Of a stretch of 64,000 bases of DNA, positions 53,909-63,300 are shown piece after piece; position 1 is the first letter of the stretch; every line of letters starts with the position of its first letter. The stretch is from Methylobacterium nonmethylotrophicum (GTDB taxonomy: Bacteria; Pseudomonadota; Alphaproteobacteria; Rhizobiales; Beijerinckiaceae), in the NCBI RefSeq assembly GCF_004745635.1, contig NZ_SRLB01000004.1, forward strand, positions 310,001 to 374,000, given 5' to 3'. Below the pieces are notes generated by a model. That model had not been told where the DNA came from, did not search any database, and worked only from the letters and a program-made list of their open reading frames with translations. A program made the translations under genes and the position numbers.

Positions 53909-54409
53909 TCACGCTCCGGCAGCGGGGCGGGTCAGGTCGCGCACCATCAGGGCGGCGCGCGCGCCGTAGCCGGGCGGCGGGGCTTCCGGGATCGGCCGGA
54001 AGCCATGGCGGCGCCAGAAGCCGGCGGCGTCGCCGACCGCGACCAGCACCATCTCGGGCAGGCCGCGCCGCGCGGCTTCGCCGCGCATCAGCGCCACGAC
54101 CTCGCCGGCGGCGCCGCGCCCCCTCGCCTCGGGGACGAGCGCCACGTCGTGGATGCACCAGGCCCCCGCCGGCTCCGGCAGGGCACCAAGCCGCATGTCG
54201 AGGTCCGGCACCGACCTCGCCCGCCAGGGATGGCCGACGGCGTAACCGCGCAGCCCGTCATCAGAGCCCGCGAGGGCGAAACAGCCCTCCGGGCACAGGC
54301 GCAGCCGTTCGGCCATCACCGCGTCGTCCTCGGGATGGTGCGGGTGGACGCGGGCGGCGATCGCCGCGGCGGCCGGAAGGTCCGGCACCCTCAGCGGCCG
54401 CCAGCGCAA
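53909..54409 (-). CDS. GNAT-family N-acetyltransferase
   Basis: 166 residues if the TTG at 54409 is used, giving MRWRPLRVPDLPAAAAIAARVH, a usual GNAT opening; GTG 54388 is the next choice. The acetyl-CoA motif is VALVPEARGRGAAGEVVALMRGEAARRG, and VAVGDAAGFWRRHGFRPI is the conserved last segment. The substrate is unknown. It ends 177 bp from the actA start and follows the PRC-barrel gene closely, on the same strand. Confidence 0.8.
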   Translation of the reverse strand: MRWRPLRVPDLPAAAAIAARVHPHHPEDDAVMAERLRLCPEGCFALAGSDDGLRGYAVGHPWRARSVPDLDMRLGALPEPAGAWCIHDVALVPEARGRGAAGEVVALMRGEAARRGLPEMVLVAVGDAAGFWRRHGFRPIPEAPPPGYGARAALMVRDLTRPAAGA

Positions 54410-54420
54410 GATCCGGTCGC

Positions 54421-55050
54421 TCAGCGGGCGGCCTCGTACGTGAAGCGGGGCGCGGCCTGGAGCTGCGCCTTGGTCAGCCGGATCTCCGCCTCCGCCACCG
54501 TGCCGTCCCCCGTCGCCAGCACCGTGGCGCGGCCCCGGGACGGGTCGGCCGCCGCGACCGAGCCGGTGGCATCGTCGACCGTGCCGCTGCGCTTGGCCGG
54601 CACGGCGGCGAGCGCCTGGTCGGTCACGTTCGCGCCCGGCATGGTCTGCGGGCCGGCGGTCTGCGCGGCGGCGTCGCTCGGCGCCCGGTCCGGCGTGGTG
54701 TGGGAGGGCGGGGCGCCCGCCGCGGCGGCGCCGGTGTTCCAGGCCAGCCTGTCGAAGGGCACCGCCACGGATTTCTGGCCGATGCCCAGGAAGCCGCCGA
54801 CGCCGATCACCACGGCGCGCACCCGCCCGTCCTCGGCAAGCAGCACGTCCTCGATCTCGCCGACCCGGACGTGGTCCATCCCGATCACCTTGACGCCGAC
54901 GAGCTTCGAGGCCCGCAGGCTGCCGGGCTCGGCCCGGGTCAGGAAGCCCGGCGCCGGATCGGGGGCGGGCGGCGCCGACTGCTGGGCCAGGGCGGGTGCC
55001 GCGACCAGCAGGGCGGCGAGGGGCAGCGCGGGGCGCAGAAGGGCGGGCAT
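54421..55050 (-). CDS. Exported PRC-barrel protein
   Basis: 209 residues with a signal peptide (PLAALLVAAPALAQQ). One PRC-barrel domain at about 45-105 (LRASKLVGVKVIGMDHVRVGEIEDVLLAEDGRVRAVVIGVGGFLGIGQKSVAVPFDRL). The rest is an Ala/Thr/Pro-rich region of low complexity and a short end domain. Periplasmic PRC-barrel proteins of this kind are common in Hyphomicrobiales; their role, possibly in envelope stress, is not established. Confidence 0.85.
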   Translation of the reverse strand: MPALLRPALPLAALLVAAPALAQQSAPPAPDPAPGFLTRAEPGSLRASKLVGVKVIGMDHVRVGEIEDVLLAEDGRVRAVVIGVGGFLGIGQKSVAVPFDRLAWNTGAAAAGAPPSHTTPDRAPSDAAAQTAGPQTMPGANVTDQALAAVPAKRSGTVDDATGSVAAADPSRGRATVLATGDGTVAEAEIRLTKAQLQAAPRFTYEAAR

Positions 55051-55112
55051 GTCGGGTCTCCGGACGCGTCTCGGCGGGGCTCATGCCGTCAACCGCCCCG
55101 GAGCGGCACGGT

Positions 55113-55499
55113 TCACCAGCGCAGGCGGTCGAGCACCCCGCCGAGCGTCGCGCGGGCCGAGCCCGCCGCGGCGAACGCCCAGTCCCGCGCGCGGGCGGCG
55201 ACGCCCCGGGTCGCCCGCGCCCGGGCCTCGGCCTCCTGGGCGGCCAGCATCGCGTGCACGTAGGCGTCCTCCTGCGGCTTGCAGGCGGCGAGGGCCGCGC
55301 GCTGCGCCGCCCGCCGCTCCATCCCGAGGGGCTGACCGGAGAAGGCCTGCCGCACGCAATCGTGCCAGCGCGCCTCGAAGCCCCCGAGGTCGGCCCCGGC
55401 GGCGCCCGCCGCCGCGCCGGCGAGCGCCAGCAGCAGCGGCGCGATCCCTGCGGCACGTCCCACATTCCATTCCAAGGCCGGACGCTCCGTGCTCCGCAT
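55113..55499 (-). CDS. Small exported protein of unknown function
   Basis: 128 residues. An N-terminal hydrophobic segment (IAPLLLALAGAAAGAAGA) looks like a signal peptide or anchor. The mature part has two Cys (WHDCVRQAFSG and ALAACKPQEDAY), which could form a disulfide, and a helical Ala/Arg-rich end. No family recognised. It precedes the PRC-barrel gene on the same strand. Confidence 0.6.
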   Translation of the reverse strand: MRSTERPALEWNVGRAAGIAPLLLALAGAAAGAAGADLGGFEARWHDCVRQAFSGQPLGMERRAAQRAALAACKPQEDAYVHAMLAAQEAEARARATRGVAARARDWAFAAAGSARATLGGVLDRLRW

Positions 55500-56286
55500 C
55501 TTTCAAGACACACGATCTCGGGCGGATTCGAGGCCGGAGCGCCGTTGTGCGCTGGCGCACATCGGGCGAGGGATCGGCTCCTGTGGCGAGTGACGAATGT
55601 TGACATTCATCACCCCTCCGGTAGGTTCTGGGCATGCGGCCGGGCTGGCCGCGATGTCCGGTTGAGCTCCGCCCCCTCGCTCCGCCAGAGATCGTCGATC
55701 GGCCCGGCCGTACGCGTTGTCGGCAGGCCCGTCCGACGCTGAGGGCGCCGTATCGCGGTCGACGCGGTCCAGCCGTGAGGGCAGCGTCGAGATCAGCCGG
55801 CGATCCTGCGGCGCAGCCTGAGGCTTTTGGGCGTGGGTGCGCTGCCGGGCCTGACGCGTCGCCTGAGAAGGGGCCTCGCTTTGGTGCGGAGCCTGGCCTT
55901 GCGCAGGCGGGACCGATCCCCGGCAGGCTCTCCAGGACCGTCAGGCTCATCGGCAGGGCTCCCCCTCCCGGGTGATCGAGCCGTCCTCCGCTCAAGCCGG
56001 AAACCGCCGTCAACCCGCGTTCGGAGCCGCTGCGGCTTCGTCATCTGTGCGGATCAAGACGGGAGCCGCCGGTCCGGCCGGGGCCGGCCCGCGGAGAGCG
56101 GCCGCGCGAAGTCACCGCGCAGATCGCCACAGTCGTGAGGCGCGCCAGCGTTTTGCGGACAACCGGACGACCTCTGGCTCCGGGCGGCCGCCGGGGCCGA
56201 AACACAGGAAAACGCGGGTCGAGAGTTGCCGGGTGGTGCGCGGCGGCACTTGCTCGGGGTGGTCGTCAAGATGTAATTTGGCAGAC
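55500..56286. other. Divergent intergenic region
   Basis: 787 bp between the small exported protein (minus) and the caspase-like gene (plus). A TTGACA at 55600-55605 resembles a -35 box but has no good -10 partner at 17 bases. On the minus strand a frame from 55950 reads MSLTVLESLPGIGPA and then becomes noise. No gene is supported. Confidence 0.5.
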
Positions 56287-58698
56287 ATGAAACGGACGCT
56301 GCCTGCTCTCCTCTCTCTCTCGCTCACGCTGTGGGCCACGGCGGCCGTTTCGGCGCCGGGAGACAAACGCATCGCCCTCGTGATCGGCAACGCCGCCTAC
56401 GAGAGCTTCGGCCGCTTGGCCAACCCGGCCAACGACGCGGACGACATCGCCTCGGTCCTGCGCCGGGTCGGCTTCGAGGTGGTGGACGGACGGGACCTCT
56501 CGCGGCGCGACATGGACCGCAAGCTGGCCCAGTTCTCCCGGATCGCGCACGACGCCGACACGGCTTTGGTCTACTACGCGGGCCACGGCCTGCAGTATCA
56601 GGGCCAGAACTACCTCGTCCCGACCGACGCGCAGCTCAAGGACGGCTTCGACGTGCCGTTCGAGACCATCGCGGTCGAGAGCGTGATCGGCGCGCTCGAC
56701 AGCGCCAAGGGCGCCCGCATCCTGATCCTGGACGCCTGCCGCGACCTGCCGCTCAAGGAGACCAGCCGGCGCGACAACGCGAGCGGCCCGGGTCTCGCGA
56801 GCGTGGTCGGCCGCAAGGGCCTGATCATGGCCTACGCCACCCAGGCCAACAGCGTCGCGTTCGACGGCACCGGCCGCAACAGCTTCTACGCCGCCGCGCT
56901 GATCAAGACGATGGCCGAGCCGGGCCTCGAGGTCGGGCAGGTCTTCCAGCGCGTGGCCATGTCGGTCTCGACCGTCACCAACGGCCGCCAGCTGCCGGAG
57001 GTGACCCGCTCCTACCCGGGCGAGGTCTACCTGAACCGCGACGAGACCGACATCCAGGCCTGGAGCCGCCTGCGCTCCAGCAACCAGGTGACCGATCTGC
57101 GGAGCTTCGTGCAGAAATACGCCGGCAGCTTCCTCACGGACGACGCCCTCGCCCGCATCGAGATGCTGGAGAAGCAGGGCCGCGGCGGCCCGCCGGTCGC
57201 CGCGCTCGACGACGGGCGCAGCCGCGAGGAGCGGCGCAACGCCGACGACCGGGTCGCCTGGGCCCGGCTCGAGGAGGAGCAGCGCCAGCGCGACAAGGCG
57301 CGGCGCGAGGAGGACGAGCGGCGCCAGGCCGAGCAGGCCAGGCTCATCGCCCAGCGCCGGGAGGAGGAGCGCCTCGCCGACCTCGCCCGCAAGGCCCGCG
57401 AGGAGGAGGCCCGGACCCGTCTCGCCGCCGAGACGCAGCGTCGCGAAGAGGCCGCCCGCCAGGAGATGGCCCGCCAAGAAGCCGCCCGCCTGGAGCTGGC
57501 GCGGCAGGAGACGGCGCGGCAGGAGGCCGTCCGTCTGGAGGCCGCCCGTCTGGAGCAGAAGCGCCGAGACGAGGAGAACGCCCGGATCGCCGCCGCCGCC
57601 GAGGCCGAGCGCCGTGAGGAGATGGCGCGCCTGGAGCGCGTCCGGCGCGACGAGGAAGCGCGCCTCGCCGCGCGCCGGGACGAGGAGCAGCGGGTCAAGC
57701 TCGCGATGCTCGAGACGCCCAAGACCGAATCGGTCAAGCCCGAGACCGCGAAATCCGAGGCCTCCAGCGAGGTGGCCCGGGTCGCGGCGGAGATCGCCAA
57801 GCCTGCCGAGGGCGCGAAGCCCGCGGAAGGTCCGGCCGTCGCCTATGCCAGCCTGACGATCAAGGACGACGCTCCCCCGGCCACCGCCGCCCTGGACGCC
57901 ACCGCGCCGGCCAACCAGGACCGTCTCGTCCGCGCGGTGCAGGACCGCCTCAACGCCCTCGGCTGCTACAACGAGAAGCCCGAGGCGTCCTGGGGCAAGC
58001 ACTCGATGGACGCGCTGGAGCGGTTCTACCGCGTCACCCAGGCCGGCGATACGGCCAAGCCGGCCCTGACCCGCGCGGTCAAGATCGTCTCTCACATGCC
58101 CGACCAGGCGACCCTGGACGTGCTCAACGGCTATAGCGGCCGCATCTGCCCGGTGATCTGCCCGACCGGGACCGAGCAGAAGGGCGATGCCTGCGTGCGC
58201 ATCTCCTGCCCGCCGGGCCTGACGCTCGAGGGCGACGAGTGCCGGCCCGCGCCGAAGCTCCAGCGGGCGAATCTCCCGGCCGCGACGCCGCGGCCCGTCG
58301 AGGCGTCCCGGCCGGTGCCGGAGCCGGCCAAGAAGGCCGCGGCCCCCGTGAAGGAGCCCGCCATCAAGCGCGCCGCCCTGCCCGAGCCGGAGCCGGTGAA
58401 GCCCGCCAAGCCTCCGGCCGTGAAGGCGCCGGTGGCCAAGCCCGCCGTGAAGGAGACGCCCCGCCCGGTCCGCGAAGCGGCCCGTCCGGTCCGCGAGCGT
58501 GAGCCGGTGCATCCGGCCCGCGAGGCGGCCCGCCCGGTGGTGCGCCCGAAGGTGACGGTCGTGCAGCCGATCCGGGCCCGCGCCCAGGTTCCGGCCCTCG
58601 CCCGGCCGAGCTACACCCCGGCTCCGGCGCCCGCCACGGCGTCGAGCTACGGCCCGGCCGAGATCGGCGCGTCCCGGATGATGAGCCGGATGCCCTGA
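56287..58698 (+). CDS. Caspase-like (peptidase C14) protein with coiled coil and peptidoglycan-binding-like domain
   Basis: 803 residues. Signal peptide (LPALLSLSLTLWATAAVSA). Caspase p20-type domain at about 25-260: the start RIALVIGNAAYES, the catalytic His100 in YYAGHG and Cys151 in LILDACRD. Residues 310-480 are a long highly charged coiled coil of Arg/Glu/Ala repeats. Near 543-585 lies VQDRLNALGCYNEKPEASWGKHSMDAL, like a peptidoglycan-binding fold. The end is Pro/Lys/Ala-rich (AKPPAVKAP and similar repeats). Such exported orthocaspase-like proteins are frequent in Methylobacterium and Bradyrhizobium; the substrates are unknown. The start at 56287 is chosen because it directly precedes the signal peptide. 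Confidence 0.88.
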   Translation: MKRTLPALLSLSLTLWATAAVSAPGDKRIALVIGNAAYESFGRLANPANDADDIASVLRRVGFEVVDGRDLSRRDMDRKLAQFSRIAHDADTALVYYAGHGLQYQGQNYLVPTDAQLKDGFDVPFETIAVESVIGALDSAKGARILILDACRDLPLKETSRRDNASGPGLASVVGRKGLIMAYATQANSVAFDGTGRNSFYAAALIKTMAEPGLEVGQVFQRVAMSVSTVTNGRQLPEVTRSYPGEVYLNRDETDIQAWSRLRSSNQVTDLRSFVQKYAGSFLTDDALARIEMLEKQGRGGPPVAALDDGRSREERRNADDRVAWARLEEEQRQRDKARREEDERRQAEQARLIAQRREEERLADLARKAREEEARTRLAAETQRREEAARQEMARQEAARLELARQETARQEAVRLEAARLEQKRRDEENARIAAAAEAERREEMARLERVRRDEEARLAARRDEEQRVKLAMLETPKTESVKPETAKSEASSEVARVAAEIAKPAEGAKPAEGPAVAYASLTIKDDAPPATAALDATAPANQDRLVRAVQDRLNALGCYNEKPEASWGKHSMDALERFYRVTQAGDTAKPALTRAVKIVSHMPDQATLDVLNGYSGRICPVICPTGTEQKGDACVRISCPPGLTLEGDECRPAPKLQRANLPAATPRPVEASRPVPEPAKKAAAPVKEPAIKRAALPEPEPVKPAKPPAVKAPVAKPAVKETPRPVREAARPVREREPVHPAREAARPVVRPKVTVVQPIRARAQVPALARPSYTPAPAPATASSYGPAEIGASRMMSRMP

Positions 58699-58711
58699 CG
58701 CTCATCCGGGC

Positions 58712-58771
58712 GGCCCGACACCAAGAAGGCCGGCCCCCGCCCGCGGAGGCCGGCCTTCTTGGTGTCGGGCC
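58712..58771. terminator. Bidirectional hairpin terminator
   Basis: Perfect 24-bp inverted repeat (58712-58735 and 58748-58771) with a 12-base loop, 14 bp after the caspase-like stop and 118 bp before the cyclase stop, which converge here. The stem contains aagaa/ttctt runs. Strong and symmetric, it probably stops transcripts from both sides. Confidence 0.8.
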
Positions 58772-58888
58772 GGGCGTTTCCCGCCCGATGTCCGGGACGA
58801 TGCGCGCGGGCTCGAGCCTGACGTCCCGGGCCCGCGGGGCCTGCCTTCGCGGAGCCGGCCGCACCGTCGCCTCTCGGATCCGGCGGTG

Positions 58889-59824
58889 TCAGTCCCCGGT
58901 TCCGCCCTCGTGCAGCGTCAGGGCGTAGTCGAGGCCGTTCTCCCGGTCCTGGCTGACCGACTGGCCCATGCCGAGGGTGCCGACGTCGCGCAGCACCAGC
59001 TCCTCGCGGCGGATGCAGAACTCCTCGCCGCCGAACAGCATCACGAAGGTGCCGTTGGTGCTGTGGTCGACGAGCACCCACTTGTCGCCGCGCCGCTCGA
59101 TCGTGGCGTGGCGGCGGGAGGCGTGCTCGTTCTCGATCAGGATGTCGCTGCTGGCCTCGCGTCCGAGGGAGACGCTCTGCCGCCCCTCGTCGAAAACCCA
59201 GCGCCGGCCCCGGTGGGAGAGGCGCAGCTCCGGCACCGCGACCACCTGCGTCTCGGCGGGCATCAGCGAGAACACGGTCGTCTGGTGCGTCGAGAGGTGC
59301 CACAGCACCTCGGCCACCCGCAGCTCCTGGCCCGCCCCCTTGACGTGCACCCCGACGAGGGAGCGGGTGGCGGCCCGGCGCGCCGGCGGGAGGGCATCCG
59401 CAAGGGCGCCGGTGGTGATGATCTGGCCGCCCTTGGCGAGCGCGGTCATCCGGGCCGCCATGTTCACGGTGGTGCCGAAATAGTCGTCGGTCGTGCGCAC
59501 GACCGGGCCGAAATGGAAGCCGATACGCAACTGCAGCCGGTGGGCGGCGACGTGTTCGAGGCTCGGCGCCGCCTCCTCGAAGCGGCGCTGCACCGCGATC
59601 GCCGCGTCGCACATCGCGCAGACGTCGTCGAACACCGCCATGAACTCGTCGCCGATGGTCTTGACCAGGCGACCGCCGCCGGTCCGCACCACGCCGGCGG
59701 CGAGGTCGAGGCACGCATCGACCACCCGCAGGGCCACCGCGTCGCCGACCTCGCGGTACAGCTTGGTGCTCCCGGCGACGTCGCAGAACAGGACACCGAT
59801 CGAGGTGTTTTCGGTGTTGCTCAT
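58889..59824 (-). CDS. Class III adenylate cyclase with C-terminal FHA domain
   Basis: 311 residues, no membrane segment. Cyclase domain about 8-165: metal ligands Asp15 (FCDVAGST) and Asp59 (GDEF), ATP-selecting Lys55 and Asp114 (DYFGTTVNMAAR), transition-state Asn121 and Arg125. All six are present, so activity with ATP is expected. Residues about 205-300 form a forkhead-associated domain (SLGREASSDILI, SRRHA, NGTF), which binds phosphothreonine. This links cAMP production to Ser/Thr kinase signalling. Start ATG 59824; a longer open frame upstream has no domain features. It converges on the caspase-like gene. Confidence 0.92.
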   Translation of the reverse strand: MSNTENTSIGVLFCDVAGSTKLYREVGDAVALRVVDACLDLAAGVVRTGGGRLVKTIGDEFMAVFDDVCAMCDAAIAVQRRFEEAAPSLEHVAAHRLQLRIGFHFGPVVRTTDDYFGTTVNMAARMTALAKGGQIITTGALADALPPARRAATRSLVGVHVKGAGQELRVAEVLWHLSTHQTTVFSLMPAETQVVAVPELRLSHRGRRWVFDEGRQSVSLGREASSDILIENEHASRRHATIERRGDKWVLVDHSTNGTFVMLFGGEEFCIRREELVLRDVGTLGMGQSVSQDRENGLDYALTLHEGGTGD

Positions 59825-60383
59825 CGGTGCGGACGGATCCCCGCGGCTCGCCGGCAGGATGCCGCCGGCGCCTCCCTCTATGCAAGTCCCACGCGGCCGA
59901 GAAGCCCAAAAAGATGCCATGCCGGCATCGTGGCGCGCGCGTTCGGCCGTCGAGCATGGCTCCCGTCGAACCCGGGCCCTCGCGAGGCTCCGCCCATGGC
60001 ACGCGGTGGTTCTCGGTTTCCAGGCCCGCCCCGGCCGCCCGGTGCCCTGGCGGCAACGCTTAGATCGTGAGAGTGCCGCAACATAAAGGCACCGGAGATC
60101 CGGCTCCGATCTCCTGCATGATCCTGATTGCTTTGCAATCTGGCTGCTTCGGTCGAGTTCGCGCCATCAACTGTCCAAAATAACAAAAAAACATTTAGGC
60201 AATATTCACAGTGGCCAAGTTGAGTCATCGACGAAGGCGACTTCGTTCGACTGTCTGAGCGCCAGCAGATCCGTTGCGCGGAGGCCACTGAGCGCGCAAA
60301 TCCAGGCCGAAGCGACGAATCGGCTTTTTTCTTAACCTTGTCTGTGCCCACATGCAGCCGGTCGAGATGGAGTTGAGAAGGCT
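59825..60383. other. Divergent intergenic region before the autotransporter
   Basis: 559 bp between the cyclase start and the autotransporter start, which diverge. From about 60080 to 60340 the sequence is AT-rich (aacaaaaaaacatttaggcaatattcac; cttttttctt), probably the autotransporter promoter region. A small inverted repeat acgaag-gcga-cttcgt is at 60231-60246. No gene is supported. Confidence 0.5.
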
Positions 60384-63300
60384 ATGGCGACGGAAGGTGT
60401 GGGGGCGCGCGCGAGACATCGCCATGGTCTCGTGCGGGTGCGGCGGGTGTTGTTGCTGGGCGTGTCGGCGGTCACCGTCGCGGCCGCGCCGGGCGTCGCC
60501 GGCGCCCAGACGGTGGCCTCGGGTTTCGATGCGAATCAGCTCGCCCGCAACGACGACAGTTCGACGGGGGCGATCACGCTGCCCTTCTCGGTCAACTATT
60601 TCGGGTCGACCTACGGCCAGCTCTACGTCAACAACAACGGTAACGTGACGTTCGGGCAGTCGTCCAGCCAGTTTACGCCGGTCGGCCTCGGCGCGAGCTA
60701 CCGCGGCGCGCCGATCATCGCGCCCTTCCTCGCCGACATCGACACCCGCAACACCGCGAGCGGCATCACCTCGTACGGCAACGGCACCTATGCCGGGCAG
60801 ACGGCTTTCGGGGTGACCTGGCCGGCCGTCGGCTACTATGCGAGCCGCGCCGACAAGACGAACACGTTCCAGCTCATCATGACGAACCGCGCCGATACCG
60901 GCAGCGGCAACTTCGACATCTACTTCAACTACGCCCGCATCCAGTTCGAGACCGGCGAGGCCGATGGCGGCGCGAACGGCCTCGGCGGCACCTCGGCCTC
61001 GGCCGGCTACTCGGCCGGCACCGGCGTCGCGGGCACCTACTACCAGATCCCGGGCTCCCTGGTGAACGGAGCGCTGCTGGACGGCGGTCCCAACGCCCTC
61101 GTCTCGAGCACGAACAACGGCGTGCCCGGGCAGTTCCTGTTCCCGGTCCGCAACGGCACCGTCCTGGTGGCCAATGTCTGCTCGCCGGGGGACAACGCCT
61201 CGACCACGACCGCGGCGGTCTGCGGCCCGAACAGCTCGTACAACCAGGGGATCTTCTACACCCCGGTCAACCCGTTCACGCTGACCGTGCGGGAGAACAC
61301 CACCATCGCGGCGCCGTCGGCGACGGCGGCGGTGCTGGTGATGCCGACCGCGACCTCCGGCGGGACGCCGACCGCGAACGTCACGGTCAACGTCGCGGCG
61401 AGCGCCTCGATCACGTCCGCCGACCGGGCGGGCATCCAGATCGATTCGGCCCGGGGCACCGGCTCCGGCACCGTCGACACGGCCGGGACGATCACCGCCG
61501 GAACAGCCGGCATCGTCGCCCAGACCAATGTCGGCGCCCTGCGGATCACGAATACCGGGGCGATCACCGCACCGTTCGGCATCCTGGGCGAGGCGGGCTC
61601 GGCGACCCTGTCCAATTCCGGCACGATCACGGCCGGCGTCGGCATGGCCGCGCAATCGGGCGCCGCGAACCTCACCAATTCCGGCACGATCACCTTCGGC
61701 AGGGTGGGCATGGCGGCCGCGACGAGCGGCGGCGTCATCGCGAATACCGGCACGCTGACCTACGATCCGTCGATCGCCAGCCCCTTCACCCCAGGCGTCG
61801 TCGACAATCTCCCGACCCTGGCGCGCACTATCGGCCAGACCCTCGCGCAGATCACCCAGAGCCCGGACGTGACGCCCACGGCCCTGGCAGGCCTCTCGCA
61901 GGGCGACCTGTCGGTCTCCAACGCCGGCACGATCACGAGCGGCGCCATCGGCATCGCGGCTCTGGCGCGGGGCGCGCTGACGATCCAGAACACCGGAACC
62001 ATCGGGGCCGGCGGCGTCGGCGTCGTGGCGCAGGCGGGGGCGGCCGCGAGCGGCACGACCCCGATGTCGATCGGGAGCCTGGGCTTCTCGAACAGCGGCG
62101 CGATCTCCGCCGCCACCGGCCCGGCCGTGGACCTGACCAGCTACGGCGGCAGCCTGACGATTGCGAATAGCGGGGCGCTCGGCGGCGCGATCGGCCTCCG
62201 GGCGGCCGTGCAGCAGGCCGGCACCGGCAGCGCGCTCACCATCAGCAACGCCCAGGGCGGCTCGATCATCGGGACGTCGGGCCTCGCCATCGACACCTCC
62301 GCGAGCAGCGTTGCGACGCGGATCGCCAACCAGGGCACCATCACCGGCGCGCTCAACCTCAGCGCCGGCTCGTCCGTCACCAATGCCGGCCGCGTCGACG
62401 CGATCGGAACGAGCACGCTCGGCGGCGGCACCGATGCCGTCTTCAGCAATCTCGGGACGCTCGCGGTCGTGCCCGGCGCCACGCAGGCGGCGAATGTCAC
62501 GCTCGCAGGCCTGTCGGAGTTCCGCAACGCCGGAACGATCAGCCTCGTCAACGGGCGGGCGGGCGACACCCTGACCATCCAGGGCAACTACGTCGGCCAG
62601 AACGGCCGTATCGACACGGAGTTCCTGACGCAGGGCGGGATCGGCGACCAGGTGGTCATCACCGGCAACGCGTCCGGATCGACCAGCATCAGGGTCACCA
62701 ACCTGTCCTCCGCGGTGCCGTTCAGCACCGGCAACCCGATCGTCGTGGTGCGGGGCACCACCCAGGCGAACGCCTTCACCCTGGGGAGCCTGCAGAACTT
62801 CGGGACCCTCGAGCCGACGCTGGTCTCCACCCAGACCTCCAACGGAACCGCCCTCTCGCTCGGCGCGGTGCCGAACGCCGTCGCGCTCTCGGCCCCGACG
62901 GCGGTGATCGCCGCGCGCACCATCGCGTTCCAGGGCGGCACCGCGGTCCTCGACCGCATGACCCAGCTGCGCACCGACGTCCAGCGCGCCGCCTCCGGCA
63001 AGCCGTCGATCCCGCAGGCCCTGCAATATGCCGGCCTGAACCAGTACGCGGCCCTGGTCACCAAGGACCCGATCGCCCCGAACCTGGTCCAGCCGGTGGA
63101 GCCGCCCCCGAGCAACGTCCGTCCGGCCGTCTGGGCGCGCGCCTACGGCGACCTCGAGCGCCGCTCCGGCTCGACCTCGTTCTCCTTCGCCGGCGCCACC
63201 TTCACCCGCGACCTCGGCTACAACCAGGCCGGCGGCGGCCTGCTCGGCGGCGCCGACCTGGTCATCAGCCGCCTGACCTCGGCGGATGACGGCCTGATCA

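Noticed and set aside
55600..55628. TTGACA as promoter upstream of the caspase-like gene
   Set aside because: No recognisable -10 element at 15-19 bases, and the distance to the gene is over 650 bp.
55860..55950. Minus-strand frame from 55950 starting MSLTVLESLPGIGPA, like a helix-hairpin-helix or S13-like start
   Set aside because: After about 15 residues the frame becomes low-complexity high-GC noise with no family features, and I could not restore a domain by a single frameshift.
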